Source of the DNA: JTS-RE9 sp964649195
GTDB lineage: Bacteria; Planctomycetota; Phycisphaerae; Phycisphaerales; Phycisphaeraceae
NCBI GenBank assembly: GCA_964649195.1
Contig: CAZYPK010000011.1
Coordinates: 1 to 64,000, forward strand
Length of the DNA stretch: 64,000 nt
Direction of reading: 5' to 3'
Shown here: positions 7,554 to 17,659 of the stretch, in pieces
Layout of the letters: each line of letters opens with the position of its first letter
Position numbering within the stretch: position 1 is the first letter of the stretch
Notes under the pieces: generated by a model
Database searches by the model: none
Told to the model about the DNA's origin: nothing
Seen by the model: only the letters and a program-made list of their open reading frames with translations
Program-made: the position numbers and the translations under genes

Positions 7554-9020
7554 GTGGCATCGAATGCGATCGGTATCGGAATGATCGGCTGCGGGACGGT
7601 GGGAGGCGGCGTGGTGAAACTGCTGCGCGAGCAGGCCTCGCTTTATGCCCGGCGTCTTGGCAGGCCGGTGGAGATTCGCCGGGTGCTGGTGCGCGACGCG
7701 GCCAGGGCGGCCAGTTCCAGCGGCCTGCCGGCGGAGCGGATCACCAGCGATGCCGACGCTTTTTTCGCAACGCCGGACATGCCCATCATCGTCGAAGTGG
7801 CGGGCGGGCGGGGCGTCATCAGCCGGCACGTCCGCCGTTCGCTGGAAGCGGGCAAGCATGTCATCACCGCCAACAAGGCGCTGCTCGCCGCCGAGGGGGC
7901 GGACCTGTTCGCGCTGGCCCGCAAGCATCATGTCTCGATCGCCTTCGAAGCCGCCGTCGCCGGGGGCATCCCCGTCATCACCGCGATGCAGTTCGGGCTT
8001 ATGGCCAATCGCATCGATGCGCTGTACGGCATCCTCAACGGCACCTGCAACTACATCCTCACCGAGATGACCCGCCAGGGGAAGTCCTACGCCGTCGCAC
8101 TTGCCGAGGCCCAGGCCAGGGGCTACGCCGAGGCCGACCCGACGCTGGATGTCTCCGGCAAGGATGCGGCGCAGAAACTGGCGGTCATCGCGTCGCTGGC
8201 GTTCGGCGTGAACGTCCACGAGAACGACGTCTGGAACGAAGGCATCGACGCGCTCGACCTGGCCGACCTGCGCTTCGCCAGGGAACTGGGCTACGACATC
8301 AAACTGCTGGCGATTGCGGAAAGACAGGGTAGTTCCGAGTTCCGAGTTCCGAGTTCCGAGTTGGAGGAAAGGCAGGAAGACGAATCTCGAATCTCAAATC
8401 TCGAATCTCAAATCTCAAATCCGAAATCCGAAATCCGAAATCCGAAATCCAAAATCCAAAATCCGAAATCAAATCCCGAACCTTCCCGTCTTTCGCTTCG
8501 CGTTCACCCAAGTTTCATTCACGCCGACGCCCCGCTGGCGCAGGTGCATGGCTCGTTCAACGCCCTGAGCGTGTATGGCCACGCGGTGGGGCACACGATG
8601 AGTTATGGCCGCGGCGCGGGGCGGATGCCCACCGCCAGCGCGGTGGTCAGCGACATCCTCAATGTCGCCGGCGGCTGGTATCCGATCGCCTGCGAGAGGA
8701 TGCACCTGCAAAGCGACAAGCACGAACCGGTCGCCACGGTGGCCGCCGATGATCTGGTCAGCCGGTTCTATATCCGCATGACCGCGCGCGATGTGCCCGG
8801 CGTGATGGCGAAGGTCAGCGCGATCCTCGGCGATGCGGGCATCTCCCTCTCGGCCATTTCGCAGCACGAGGCGAACGTGGGACAGCTCGTGCCGCTGGTC
8901 ATCGTCACCCACCAGGCCAGGCAGGGCGCGCTCTTTGCGGCGCTCCAACAGATCGAACAGCTTGATGTGATCGACGGCAAACCGGTCTGCATCCGCATCG
9001 TTGACATGCCGGTGGAGTAG
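7554..9020 (+). CDS. hom: Homoserine dehydrogenase with an in-frame repeat-derived insertion
   Basis: Reduces aspartate semialdehyde to homoserine for Thr/Met synthesis. The protein has 488 residues. NAD(P)-binding IGMIGCGTVGGGVV is at the N-terminus. The catalytic region reads ILNGTCNYILTEM and GYAEADPTLDVSGKDAAQKLA, and a C-terminal ACT domain begins at ~FYIRMTARDVPGVMAKVSAILGD. About 54 residues between AIAERQ and LSLRVHPSFI (8327-8488) are low-complexity (SSEFRVPSSELE..., ISNPKSEIRNPKS...) and translate heptamer repeats. Without them the protein has a usual length of ~430. The insertion sits in the variable loop before the RVHP strand and keeps the frame. Start set by the GTG at 7554 with its AAGGAG. 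Confidence 0.93.
   Translation: MASNAIGIGMIGCGTVGGGVVKLLREQASLYARRLGRPVEIRRVLVRDAARAASSSGLPAERITSDADAFFATPDMPIIVEVAGGRGVISRHVRRSLEAGKHVITANKALLAAEGADLFALARKHHVSIAFEAAVAGGIPVITAMQFGLMANRIDALYGILNGTCNYILTEMTRQGKSYAVALAEAQARGYAEADPTLDVSGKDAAQKLAVIASLAFGVNVHENDVWNEGIDALDLADLRFARELGYDIKLLAIAERQGSSEFRVPSSELEERQEDESRISNLESQISNPKSEIRNPKSKIQNPKSNPEPSRLSLRVHPSFIHADAPLAQVHGSFNALSVYGHAVGHTMSYGRGAGRMPTASAVVSDILNVAGGWYPIACERMHLQSDKHEPVATVAADDLVSRFYIRMTARDVPGVMAKVSAILGDAGISLSAISQHEANVGQLVPLVIVTHQARQGALFAALQQIEQLDVIDGKPVCIRIVDMPVE
8327..8488. repeat. Heptamer arrays inserted in frame in hom
   Basis: Units of GTTCCGA, then ATCTCAA/ATCTCGA, then CCGAAAT, each repeated 3-7 times. Total length is divisible by three and no stop is present in the hom frame. 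The same units occur between genes at 21305-21365, 50826-50930 and 60640-60700. Confidence 0.9.
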
Positions 9021-9027
9021 CGATCAA

Positions 9028-9198
9028 CCTGAGTTTCGCGTAAGCCCCGCCCGGCCCCCGGAGCAGGCGCGGGCCAAGCGGCGTTCGATTTGCGTCGGGT
9101 GGCCGGGGCTTCGCGGACTCAGCCCCAGCCATTCGACGCTGTTGATTGGACACGCTTTGGCCCGCGCCCTTCCGGGCGGGGCTTCAGCGAAACTCAGG
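9028..9198. repeat. Dispersed inverted-repeat element, copy B1
   Basis: 171 bp with terminal inverted repeats: CCTGAGTTTCGCGTAAG, then GCCCCGCCCGG, at the left and the matching complement at the right. The outer ~17 bp resemble the ends of the two-hairpin A elements, but the core differs and contains an internal inverted GGCCGGGGCTTCGCGGACT motif. It separates the convergent hom and hydrolase genes. Confidence 0.85.
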
Positions 9199-9201
9199 CG
9201 A

Positions 9202-10395
9202 TCACTGCTTGATCGCTTCGAACACCGCGCCCTGAAACGCCCGGCGGATGTCCGAGTCGTCACCGTTGCCAAAGCCTGTGCGCTGAATCATCATCACATA
9301 AACGATGCCACGGTTGGGATCGATCCAGCCCTGCGTGCCGTAGGCGCCGCCGTGTCCGTGTGAACCGGCGGTGAGGGCGGCGGTCGCCCCTTGCGGCTCG
9401 CGCACCAGAATCCACCCCAGCCCCCAGCCGCTGCCCGGCGTGAAGCCGGTGACGATCCGGCCATCGTGGGCCAGGCTGGTCATCTGTTTGACCGCCTTCT
9501 CGGAGAGGATGCGCTTGCCGTCGATGTGGCCGCCGCCGAGGATCATCTGGTAGAAGCGGGCCATGTCGCCGGCGGTGGAGAAAAGGCCGCCGGAGGGATT
9601 GGGCGTCTGTTTCTGGGCGGGGTCCTTGGGCACGTAAGGATTCGGGGATTCTTCGAGCCCCTGCCGGTCCTTGCCGGGCTTGTAATTTTTCGCCACGCGC
9701 GGAAGCTGGGCGGCGGTGAGATGGAAGGTCGTCTCCTTCATGCCGACGGGATCGAGGATGCGTCGCTGCACGAAGTCGGCATAGTTCTGTTTGCTGACGA
9801 TCTCGACGATGCGTCCGATGACGGTCAGGCCGCTGCCGTAGTTCCATTTTTCGCCCGGCTCGAACTTCATCGGCGTTGCCGCGATGCGGTCGCTGATCAT
9901 CTCCAGCGTGAAGCCCGCCACCGATTGCGAGGCGCCCGCTTCGCCGATGCCCGAAGTGTGCGACATCAGATCGCGCAGCGTGATTTCCCTTGCCGGCGGT
10001 TTGCCGTTGAGTTGCACATCCTTGAACGAAAGGATGAACTTCGAGACGGGATCATCGACGTTCACCTTGCCTTCATCGACGAGAATCATCAGGGCGGTGG
10101 CGGTGATCGGCTTGGTCATCGAGGCGATCCAGAAGATCGAATCAGGCGACATCGCCCGCTTGCCTTCGATGTCCGCCATGCCCACCGCCTCAAGCTGCAC
10201 CACCTTGTCCCGCGTGGCCACCAGCGTGACCACGCCGGCCACCTTCCGCTCATCGACGAACTTCTTCATCACCTCCGGCACCTTCGCAAGCCTGTCCGCA
10301 TCGAAGGCGGCAGGCTTGGCGGGCTGACCGGAAGCGGCCGCGCCGAGCAGCGCGACAAGGGCGAGGGACATCAACATGCGGCGATGAGGAAACAT
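9202..10395 (-). CDS. Secreted serine beta-lactamase-like hydrolase (class C / EstB type)
   Basis: 397 residues. The signal peptide is MLMSLALVALLGAAASG, with cleavage near residue 23. The nucleophile motif SxxK is SMTK at 92-95. The Tyr motif is WNYGSG at ~187, and HGHGG lies near the C-terminus in place of KTG. This pattern fits the broad family of class C beta-lactamase, esterase EstB and D-aminopeptidase. The substrate cannot be set from sequence; an esterase or peptidase role is as likely as beta-lactam hydrolysis. GGAG precedes the ATG by 8 nt. Confidence 0.85.
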   Translation of the reverse strand: MFPHRRMLMSLALVALLGAAASGQPAKPAAFDADRLAKVPEVMKKFVDERKVAGVVTLVATRDKVVQLEAVGMADIEGKRAMSPDSIFWIASMTKPITATALMILVDEGKVNVDDPVSKFILSFKDVQLNGKPPAREITLRDLMSHTSGIGEAGASQSVAGFTLEMISDRIAATPMKFEPGEKWNYGSGLTVIGRIVEIVSKQNYADFVQRRILDPVGMKETTFHLTAAQLPRVAKNYKPGKDRQGLEESPNPYVPKDPAQKQTPNPSGGLFSTAGDMARFYQMILGGGHIDGKRILSEKAVKQMTSLAHDGRIVTGFTPGSGWGLGWILVREPQGATAALTAGSHGHGGAYGTQGWIDPNRGIVYVMMIQRTGFGNGDDSDIRRAFQGAVFEAIKQ

Positions 10396-10434
10396 GATTC
10401 GCTCCAGCAGAGGAAGAGGGAATGCCGCGAAGCA

Positions 10435-11871
10435 TTATCGTGAAATCGTGCCAAGGTCCACAACCACCCGGCCATGCTGATAGTAATCGACGTTCAGATG
10501 ATTCTCATCCACGAAGGTGAAGACGAGGAAGTTCAGATCGAGCCGGTCCGCGGTGTCGAGATCGCCCTTGCCCGGTCCCGCGAACTCGGCGTTCTTTTTT
10601 TCCTGGGCGTGGAAATGGTAATGCGCCAGGCCGGTGTAGCAGTGGGTGATCATCTGTTCGCTGGGGGTGAACTGGCGATCATGCGAGTAGCGGACGATGG
10701 GGGGATATTCGCGGGCGATCGGTTCGGCGGCGCCGATGTCGATGACGCCGCCGTGCTCCGCGGCCTTGTTCTTGAAGTCACGATCAGCCTGGGCGAAGAG
10801 CGAGGTCCGCATCGCGGGGTGCTGCACCAGCCGCCAGAGGGTGTCGATGGCGGCCAGGTCGGCCCAGGAAAGTTTGGATCGCCAGTCGTGCAAACGCTGG
10901 GGATGATCGACGGCGAGGCCGGTCATTTCCGCGCCCGTGAAATGGTGCTGCTGCGCGGCGAGGGCGGCATGGACCCGTTGATAGAGATCATCCTTCGACA
11001 TGCTGAAGATCGCGCCATCCGCATGAGGCAGCACCGCCAGGTGCCTCATTTCAAGGTTCTCGCGCTGCTGTGCGTTGAGCCGCGCCACCTGGGCGCGGGC
11101 CTGTCGCCATATTTCGGTGCGCGCGGGATCGCGCAGGTAGTAGAGCCATTTCACGCCCTCGCGATGTCGCGGCAAGGTGTGCAGCTCGGCGGCGCAAACC
11201 TTCAGGTCCGTCACCAGAGCCGTGGACTGCGGAGCCCGCTCCAGCGCGGCCATCAGTTCATCCTTGGTCGCAATGCGGTTGAGCAAGGCCCACGCGCCGA
11301 TACGCTGCACATCCGTGATCCTGTCCGGCGGCGAAGTGAAGACATCAAACACCACATCCTTCACCTGCCGTCCCGGATTAAGCTCGCTGATCCATCGCCG
11401 CTCCGTGCGGTCATCATCCGGTTCGCCATGCTGGGGCACCGCCCATCGCTTGACGAGCATCGGCGTGAGCTGAGGCCAGCCTCGCTCCTTGCCGACGCGG
11501 TGGATGTGATCGAGCGCTTCGCCGTAGGGAATCAGCACGATTCGGCGATCGAGCTTTTCGACAAAATCCTTTTCATCCATTTGCACAAGCTGATCGATCG
11601 CATAGATGCGCAGCTCGGCGGTATGGCCGCGATCCCAGACCAGTTTGTGCAACGCTTCGTATCGACGCGGGTCGTTGGGATATTCCGTTTCAGCCTGCCT
11701 GGCCGCATCGAGCCGCCAGTCGGCGGAAAGCTCGCGGTCGGTCATGTCCTTGATCGGATCGGTGGAGACGCGGGCGGTGCAGCCGTTCAGCAGCAGCAGG
11801 CCGAAGGTCAAAATCAAGACGGACGGCGCGTTGGCGATGACACGGGATGAATGATCGGTGGCGGCGAGCAC
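10435..11871 (-). CDS. Predicted lipoprotein of unknown function
   Basis: 478 residues starting with GTG. A hydrophobic signal (VLILTFGLLLLNGC) ends in a lipobox, with the acylated Cys at ~31. The mature part is mostly alpha-helical and charged, with His-rich stretches toward the C-terminus (HCYTGLAHYHFHAQ). It lies 32 bp downstream of the spoIID-like gene on the same strand, so the two may be cotranscribed. I do not recognise a family. Confidence 0.7.
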   Translation of the reverse strand: MLAATDHSSRVIANAPSVLILTFGLLLLNGCTARVSTDPIKDMTDRELSADWRLDAARQAETEYPNDPRRYEALHKLVWDRGHTAELRIYAIDQLVQMDEKDFVEKLDRRIVLIPYGEALDHIHRVGKERGWPQLTPMLVKRWAVPQHGEPDDDRTERRWISELNPGRQVKDVVFDVFTSPPDRITDVQRIGAWALLNRIATKDELMAALERAPQSTALVTDLKVCAAELHTLPRHREGVKWLYYLRDPARTEIWRQARAQVARLNAQQRENLEMRHLAVLPHADGAIFSMSKDDLYQRVHAALAAQQHHFTGAEMTGLAVDHPQRLHDWRSKLSWADLAAIDTLWRLVQHPAMRTSLFAQADRDFKNKAAEHGGVIDIGAAEPIAREYPPIVRYSHDRQFTPSEQMITHCYTGLAHYHFHAQEKKNAEFAGPGKGDLDTADRLDLNFLVFTFVDENHLNVDYYQHGRVVVDLGTISR

Positions 11872-11903
11872 TTGGCGTCTCCGAATGAAGGGAAATCGAA
11901 TGA

Positions 11904-13295
11904 TCAGTACGCCTTTCGCAAATCAGCGCCGGGATAGTAGAACTGCAAAATGGCTTGCGCGGCGTACCCTTGCTTCGCCATCGCCTGTGCGCCGTACTGG
12001 CACAGGCCCACGCCGTGCCCGTAGCCTGCGCCGTTGATGCGGACTTCATTCTGCGTCACGGTGACGGCGACGTGGCTGCTGCGAACCATCTGTTTGGAAT
12101 CCAGCGGCGGCAGCGGCGAAGCGGTGGCCGGTGATGCTGATGAACCGGCATGGTTGCACGCGAAGCGGAACTGCTCGGCGCCGAGCGGATAAGCCTTGCC
12201 GCTTTGATCGAAGACGGTCAGTTGCGTCGGCCGGCCCACGGCATTGGCGGCCGTGGGGCGCACCTCGCGGATCATCTGCAACGAGCCGATGGCATGTCCG
12301 TTGGCCTTGCCCCATGCCGCCATGCGGTGGGTCAGCAGCACGCGGGGAATCACGATCGACCAGCGAAAGTAGGGACTCTCCTTCCCCCAGTCGCCCTGCT
12401 GAATCCCGCGCAGCGGCGGCAGGTCGCGCTGGTTCGGAAAGATCGCGGCGCCATCCTGGCCGGTGCCGCCGGAGCAACTGGAGTAGTAAGCCTGAAGCAC
12501 ATCATCCTGATACGCCAGCACGATGCCCTGCGTCGTTCGCACCGCATCGATCGCCTTCTGATGGGCGTTGGCGCCGATGTAAGCCTGGCTGGCCTGCGTG
12601 GATTCAAGATCGAAATGTCTCGACCGGCTGGTGGTCAAACCTGTGATCGCGTAGGAACGGGCCGCGATCGCCTGGGCGCGATAGGTTTCGTAATCCCACG
12701 AGGCATAAAGCTCCTTGCTCAGCACGCCCGGCAGGTACCGCTCCATCGGCACGTGATTGATCGCATCCACAAGCGTCGGTTGATTGGCAACGGTGCTGCG
12801 AGCCGCATGAATCACGATCGTCGCGGGATAGGCCTGGCGGTCGAGATTCACCGTCTCGCCTTGGGCCGCGGTGATCACCAGACTCGGCAGATTCCAACCC
12901 AGCGGCTGCCCCCCGGAAGCTCCGGGGGCACTGGGGCCCCCGGGGGCAAGGATGAACTGCTCGCCATCATGCGATATGCGAAGCGGCCCCTGCATCACGC
13001 GCTGCTGACTTGCCGCGACAGGACCGATGCGAAGCCCCGAAGGTGAATCGACTTCGATCACCGGCACCGCCCTTCGCACGCGCACGCGCACCATCGGCTC
13101 GCTGCGGACGGAAGCGACATTCATGCCGCTGGTGCGGATGGGCGTTGCGGTGGGCGTCGATTCGCAGCCGGAGATGGAGGTGAAGACCGCAGCCACCATC
13201 GCGCCGGCGATGGCCAGCAATGTGACCACCGTGCCCCATCGGCGAAGACGCAGATGGCGGCGAAGATGCTCCAGCGGTGTTCGGCGTCGGCTCAT
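11904..13295 (-). CDS. SpoIID/LytB domain protein (peptidoglycan-active)
   Basis: 463 residues. One N-terminal membrane anchor (VVTLLAIAGAMVAAVFTSISG) is followed by a SpoIID domain: MERYLPGVLSKEL, then WDYETYRAQAIAARSYA, the region ending in SSCSGGTG, and GYGHGVGLCQYGA near the C-terminus. Family members are lytic transglycosylases or amidase enhancers acting on the cell wall. It is not a sporulation gene here; the family is widespread in non-sporulating phyla. A short Gly/Pro-rich segment (APGGPSAPGASGG) is encoded by a GC palindrome near 12907-12950. Confidence 0.88.
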   Translation of the reverse strand: MSRRRTPLEHLRRHLRLRRWGTVVTLLAIAGAMVAAVFTSISGCESTPTATPIRTSGMNVASVRSEPMVRVRVRRAVPVIEVDSPSGLRIGPVAASQQRVMQGPLRISHDGEQFILAPGGPSAPGASGGQPLGWNLPSLVITAAQGETVNLDRQAYPATIVIHAARSTVANQPTLVDAINHVPMERYLPGVLSKELYASWDYETYRAQAIAARSYAITGLTTSRSRHFDLESTQASQAYIGANAHQKAIDAVRTTQGIVLAYQDDVLQAYYSSCSGGTGQDGAAIFPNQRDLPPLRGIQQGDWGKESPYFRWSIVIPRVLLTHRMAAWGKANGHAIGSLQMIREVRPTAANAVGRPTQLTVFDQSGKAYPLGAEQFRFACNHAGSSASPATASPLPPLDSKQMVRSSHVAVTVTQNEVRINGAGYGHGVGLCQYGAQAMAKQGYAAQAILQFYYPGADLRKAY

Positions 13296-13406
13296 CCTTG
13301 AACCCTGCGGTGGGAAAGTGAAAATCTCAGGCGTTCAGTATAGCCATTGAAGGGGGCTTTCAGGACGCGCAGCGAGGACGCTTCGGCTTGTAACAATCTC
13401 AGGAAC

Positions 13407-14123
13407 CTACTGCGCGATCGCGTCCAGCTCGAAGAAGCCGGAATCGCTCATGTCGCTGATCTTGGTTTGGAGCCGGGTGATGGCATCGGCGATGCCTTCG
13501 AGATGGGGGTTGATGCGGCGGGCCCTGCGGTAGCAGCGAAGGGCCAGGTTCAGTTCGCCTAGCTGGGCGAAGCAGTGGCCCATGCCGGAGATCGCGCCGA
13601 AATGCGTGGGGACCAGTTGAATGGCCCTGCGGCAGGCCTTGATCGATTCGTCATACCGGGCGGCGAGGAAGCAGGCGATGCCCCATTGGTTGTAAGCCTC
13701 GGCGAAGTCGGGATCGACTGTCGTGGCCTGGTGAAACTTTTGGATGGCGGTTTCGTGCTGATCGGCGGAGAGGTGTTCGAGTCCTTCGCGGAACGGCCGG
13801 GCCGCCTGCGGGCTTCCGCTGCGAAACCAGATGGACCACAAGGCATGTTCGGCCATCTGATTGACCTGCCGATCCGCATCGGAGAGGGCGTGGGTCAGGC
13901 AACTGTTATGGCTCATGTCGCCGATCATTCCCATCGTCACCGTGGCGACCCGTCGGACATCGACATTCGCATGTTTGAGCAGTTTGCAGATCTGGGCGGG
14001 CGTCCACCGGCTGAGCACCGATTGCGCCAGGGTGGCGGCATCGCAGTTCCTGATGGCGGGCAAGGTCAAGTTGAGAAACGCCTGTCCATCGATCGTCGAA
14101 TGCGGTAGCGGGATGGTGGCCAT
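13407..14123 (-). CDS. TPR-repeat protein with helical N-terminal repeats
   Basis: 238 residues. Residues ~1-110 look like HEAT-type helical repeats (VRRVATVTMGMIGDM, VNQMAEHALWSIW). Residues ~120-225 hold at least three TPRs (AIQKFHQATTVDPDFAEAYNQWGIACFL, then ESIKACRRAIQLVP, then LALRCYRRARRINP). No signal peptide, so probably a cytoplasmic scaffold. Upstream neighbours are repeats only. Specific partner unknown. Confidence 0.8.
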   Translation of the reverse strand: MATIPLPHSTIDGQAFLNLTLPAIRNCDAATLAQSVLSRWTPAQICKLLKHANVDVRRVATVTMGMIGDMSHNSCLTHALSDADRQVNQMAEHALWSIWFRSGSPQAARPFREGLEHLSADQHETAIQKFHQATTVDPDFAEAYNQWGIACFLAARYDESIKACRRAIQLVPTHFGAISGMGHCFAQLGELNLALRCYRRARRINPHLEGIADAITRLQTKISDMSDSGFFELDAIAQ

Positions 14124-14285
14124 AGGCTCGATTCTCTTTACCGGGTTTGGAAGGGGCGGTTCATCGGTCCATGCTGTCCCCCGATTCGGACGTTGACGCT
14201 TGAACGACCGCTATGGCAATCGGTGGGGGATCATAGACGGCCCGATTGGAAAAGTCAGGCCCCCGCCTTTCAAATATATTCAAAA

Positions 14286-14474
14286 ACCTGATCCCGGTCG
14301 GCATAAAAGCCGCGACGTAACACGTCGCGGACGTGTGCGGCCTGAAGGAGCGTTCTTCGCGCGGCGGATCACGGGATGCGAAAACGACCGGGCACTGATC
14401 GAGGCTGAAAGAAAAAGGTGCGCTGGGCCACCCCTTCAGGCTGTTCGCGTCCGCGACTCGTTGAGTCGCGGCTG
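14286..14474. repeat. Two-hairpin dispersed element, copy A3
   Basis: The left hairpin at 14310-14330 has loop AAC and the right hairpin at 14451-14471 has loop GTT. The outer left end has degenerated (CCTGATCCCGGTCGGCATAA), while the core is close to A2. With A4 it fills the 543-bp gap between the TPR gene and the FAA-hydrolase gene. Confidence 0.85.
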
Positions 14475-14539
14475 AGTGGCTGGGGCTGGAGGCTTTGCGC
14501 AAGCCCCGGCCAAGGGACCACCAGCCTTCAGCCTTCAGT

Positions 14540-14664
14540 TGACGAACGCACCTTTTTCTTTCAGCGTCGATCGGCGCATCGTCGTTTTTGCGTTCCGTGA
14601 TCCACCGCGCGATGGCCACTCCATTCTTGTCGCTCACGTCCGCGACTCGTTGAGTTGCGGCTCG
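14540..14664. repeat. Element A4, core inverted relative to its terminal hairpin
   Basis: The core reads as the reverse complement of the A2 core (CACCTTTTTCTTTCAGC leading, TTGTCGCTCACGTCCGCG at the end). The terminal hairpin is nevertheless the right-hand type (CCGCGACTC, loop GTT, GAGTTGCGG). So the core is flipped while the end hairpin kept its type. It abuts the stop of the FAA-hydrolase gene. Confidence 0.75.
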
Positions 14665-14666
14665 GA

Positions 14667-15488
14667 TCAGGCCACCGGGCTCGTCAGCTTGCCGATCTTC
14701 TCCAGTTCCACCGTCATCCGATCGCCATGCTTGATGAACACCTCCGGCTTCCGCGCGAAGCCCACGCCAGGCGGGGTGCCTGTCAGGATCAGCGTGCCCG
14801 GGAGCAGCGTCGTGTCGCGGCTGATGAAGCTCACGATCGTCGCCACGGAAAAAATCATGTCGCCTGTCGTGCTCTCCTGCATGACCTGGCCGTTGAGCGA
14901 GAGGCTGATTTTCAGCGATTGCGGGTCGGCGATTTCATCCTCGCCGTCGCCGGTGGTGACGATGGAAGGCCCGATGGGGCAGAAGGTGTCGAAGCTTTTG
15001 CCGCGTATCCATTGGCCGCCGCCGCCCTGGCGTTGCCACTTGCGGGCGGAGATGTCGTTGGCTGCGGTGTAGCCCAGAACATATTTGAGTGCGTCGGCTT
15101 CGCCGGCATCGCGGCAGGTCCTGCCGATGACGATGGCCAGTTCGGCTTCATAATCCACCTCCGGGCCGCTCGCGCAGGCTTGGGGGATGAGCACCGGATC
15201 GCCGGGATTGGTGATCGCGGTGGTCGGTTTCATGAAGATGACCGGCTGGGTGGGCATCGGGTGGCCGGATTCCTTCACGTGCTCGGCATAGTTGGCGCCG
15301 ATACAGAAGATGTTGACCGGTGCGAAGGGTGTCAGCAGCTTACGGATCGCCGCCTTCGCACCCGTCGGCTCCAGCGAACCGGTAAACAGATCGCCGGCCA
15401 GGATTTCCGCTTCAGCGGGAATCTCACCCAAGGCAATGCGACCCAGGCGGATTTGGCCCTTGTCATCGATAAAACGTACAATGCGCAT
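14667..15488 (-). CDS. Fumarylacetoacetate hydrolase-family protein
   Basis: 273 residues, typical for single-domain FAH-fold enzymes (fumarylpyruvate hydrolase, 2-hydroxyhepta-diene-dioate isomerase, ureidoglycolate lyase and oxaloacetate-acting members). The metal site is recognisable in EVDYEAELAIVIGR and the downstream Asp in GYTAANDISARKWQ, followed by GKSFDTFCPIGP. The C-terminal LLPGTLILTGTPPGVG is a family hallmark. The exact substrate is open. Divergent from accD; the 231-bp gap contains heptamer-like repeats. Confidence 0.88.
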   Translation of the reverse strand: MRIVRFIDDKGQIRLGRIALGEIPAEAEILAGDLFTGSLEPTGAKAAIRKLLTPFAPVNIFCIGANYAEHVKESGHPMPTQPVIFMKPTTAITNPGDPVLIPQACASGPEVDYEAELAIVIGRTCRDAGEADALKYVLGYTAANDISARKWQRQGGGGQWIRGKSFDTFCPIGPSIVTTGDGEDEIADPQSLKISLSLNGQVMQESTTGDMIFSVATIVSFISRDTTLLPGTLILTGTPPGVGFARKPEVFIKHGDRMTVELEKIGKLTSPVA

Positions 15489-15519
15489 GGTGAAGCCTCA
15501 CAGTGTAAAGACAAGACGA

Positions 15520-15684
15520 TTGAAAAACATCCATTGCAAAATGGCCATTGAAAAATGTGAAGACAGTGTCGCGTTTTCCCTCCAATTTGCAATTTGCAAT
15601 GGATATTGGCCATTTTGCAATCGCCTTCATTCATTGCGAAGCCGCAAGCGGCTTGGATGTGAGGTTGTTCAGGAATCCCGGTTG
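15520..15684. repeat. Intergenic repeats: CCATTGCAAAATGG-type array plus D-type element
   Basis: Short units built on TTGCAAT/CCATTG in both orientations fill 15530-15625. From 15635 to about 15680 follows a copy of the D repeat, GCCGCAAGCGGCTTGGATG then GAGGTTGTTCAGGAATC, whose head is a small palindrome CCGCAAGCGG. Other D copies are at 20277, 36021, 47776 and 48275. Confidence 0.7.
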
Positions 15685-15719
15685 TTTTCATGCACGACAC
15701 GACTCCCAAAGGAACGACC

Positions 15720-16589
<870 letters not shown>

Positions 16590-16617
16590 CCGCCGGGGTT
16601 TGAGAAGTTTTGGGGTG

Positions 16618-16665
16618 ATGGGTGAGGATGATGGATGATGGATGATGGGTGGGGTGATGGGTGGT
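16618..16665. repeat. GATGATGG-type short tandem repeat
   Basis: About five imperfect GATGATGG/GATGGGT units between the convergent accD and oxidoreductase genes, ending at the oxidoreductase stop codon. Confidence 0.6.
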
Positions 16666-17649
16666 TCACCGGCTCGCCGCCAGCGCCGGTTCCCGCACGC
16701 GCACCGGCTGGCCGCTGCGCATCGAGAGGTTGGCCGCCAGGGTCACCGCCAGGGTTTTGACGCCCTCGGCGTAGGTGCATGTCACCAGCGAGGGGTCGTG
16801 TTTCTCCACCGCTTCGAGGAACCGTTTGATCTGCCGGAAGTAGCCGCGCTCGGCGCCGAGGTATTCGATGTTCTGTCCAAGCACCCGCCCGTGCAGCTTC
16901 GATTCGCCGCTGATGCGAAGGTAAATCTCATCGCCCACCAGTTCCAGGCTGCTTGTCTCATCGGCCTGGGCGACGCAGGAGCTGGTCACGCCGGCGATGG
17001 CGCCGCTTGCGAAGCGAAGATTGATGACGCTGCACTCCTCGAAGTCGGCGATGCGCGCCGCCGAGACATGGCGGGCGCCAAAGGCGTGGACCTCTTCGAC
17101 ATCGCCCATGAACAGGCGAAGGGTGTCGATGATGTGGGTCGATTGCTCGACGACCTGCCCGCCGGACATGCGCGGATCGCCCCACCAGGGATGGCCCGCG
17201 ACCATGCGAAACATGAACCGTCCCGACCCCATGACGATCTTCCTCCCCGCGACCAGTTGCCTGGCGCGGAGCACCACATCCGAGTGACGCGCGACATAGC
17301 CCACCTGGTTGACCACCCCGGAAGCAAGAATCGCATCGCGGGTTTGCACGGCAACGACCGGATTCAGCGCCACCGGCTTGGCGACAAAGACCGCGGCGCC
17401 GCTTTCGACCACATCGCGCACCTGCCGATCATGGGCGCCCGGCGGAATGCAGACGAAGACGACGTGCGGCTTGATCTCGCGGAGCATGTGCTGATGGTCG
17501 TTGTAGGCCGAGCAGCCTTCCTCCCTGCCGATCTTCTCCGCGAGGCCGTCATCGACATCGCAGACCGCGGTGAGCGGTCGTTGCAGGGTCGCCAGGCAGT
17601 TGCGGTAGTTGGCCGCGATGCCTCCGACGCCAATGATGGCAATTTTCAT
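16666..17649 (-). CDS. Gfo/Idh/MocA-family oxidoreductase
   Basis: About 327 residues. The NAD(P)-binding motif is MKIAIIGVGGIAANY. The catalytic Lys lies in VFVAKPVALNP, the family EKP position with Ala for Glu. The His that usually completes the site is in VEQSTHIIDTLR. Members oxidise or reduce sugars and inositols, and the substrate is not evident here. Start at the ATG at 17649 because the motif begins directly there; an ATG at 17658 adds three residues. Confidence 0.88.
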   Translation of the reverse strand: MKIAIIGVGGIAANYRNCLATLQRPLTAVCDVDDGLAEKIGREEGCSAYNDHQHMLREIKPHVVFVCIPPGAHDRQVRDVVESGAAVFVAKPVALNPVVAVQTRDAILASGVVNQVGYVARHSDVVLRARQLVAGRKIVMGSGRFMFRMVAGHPWWGDPRMSGGQVVEQSTHIIDTLRLFMGDVEEVHAFGARHVSAARIADFEECSVINLRFASGAIAGVTSSCVAQADETSSLELVGDEIYLRISGESKLHGRVLGQNIEYLGAERGYFRQIKRFLEAVEKHDPSLVTCTYAEGVKTLAVTLAANLSMRSGQPVRVREPALAASR

Positions 17650-17659
17650 GTGACCCACC

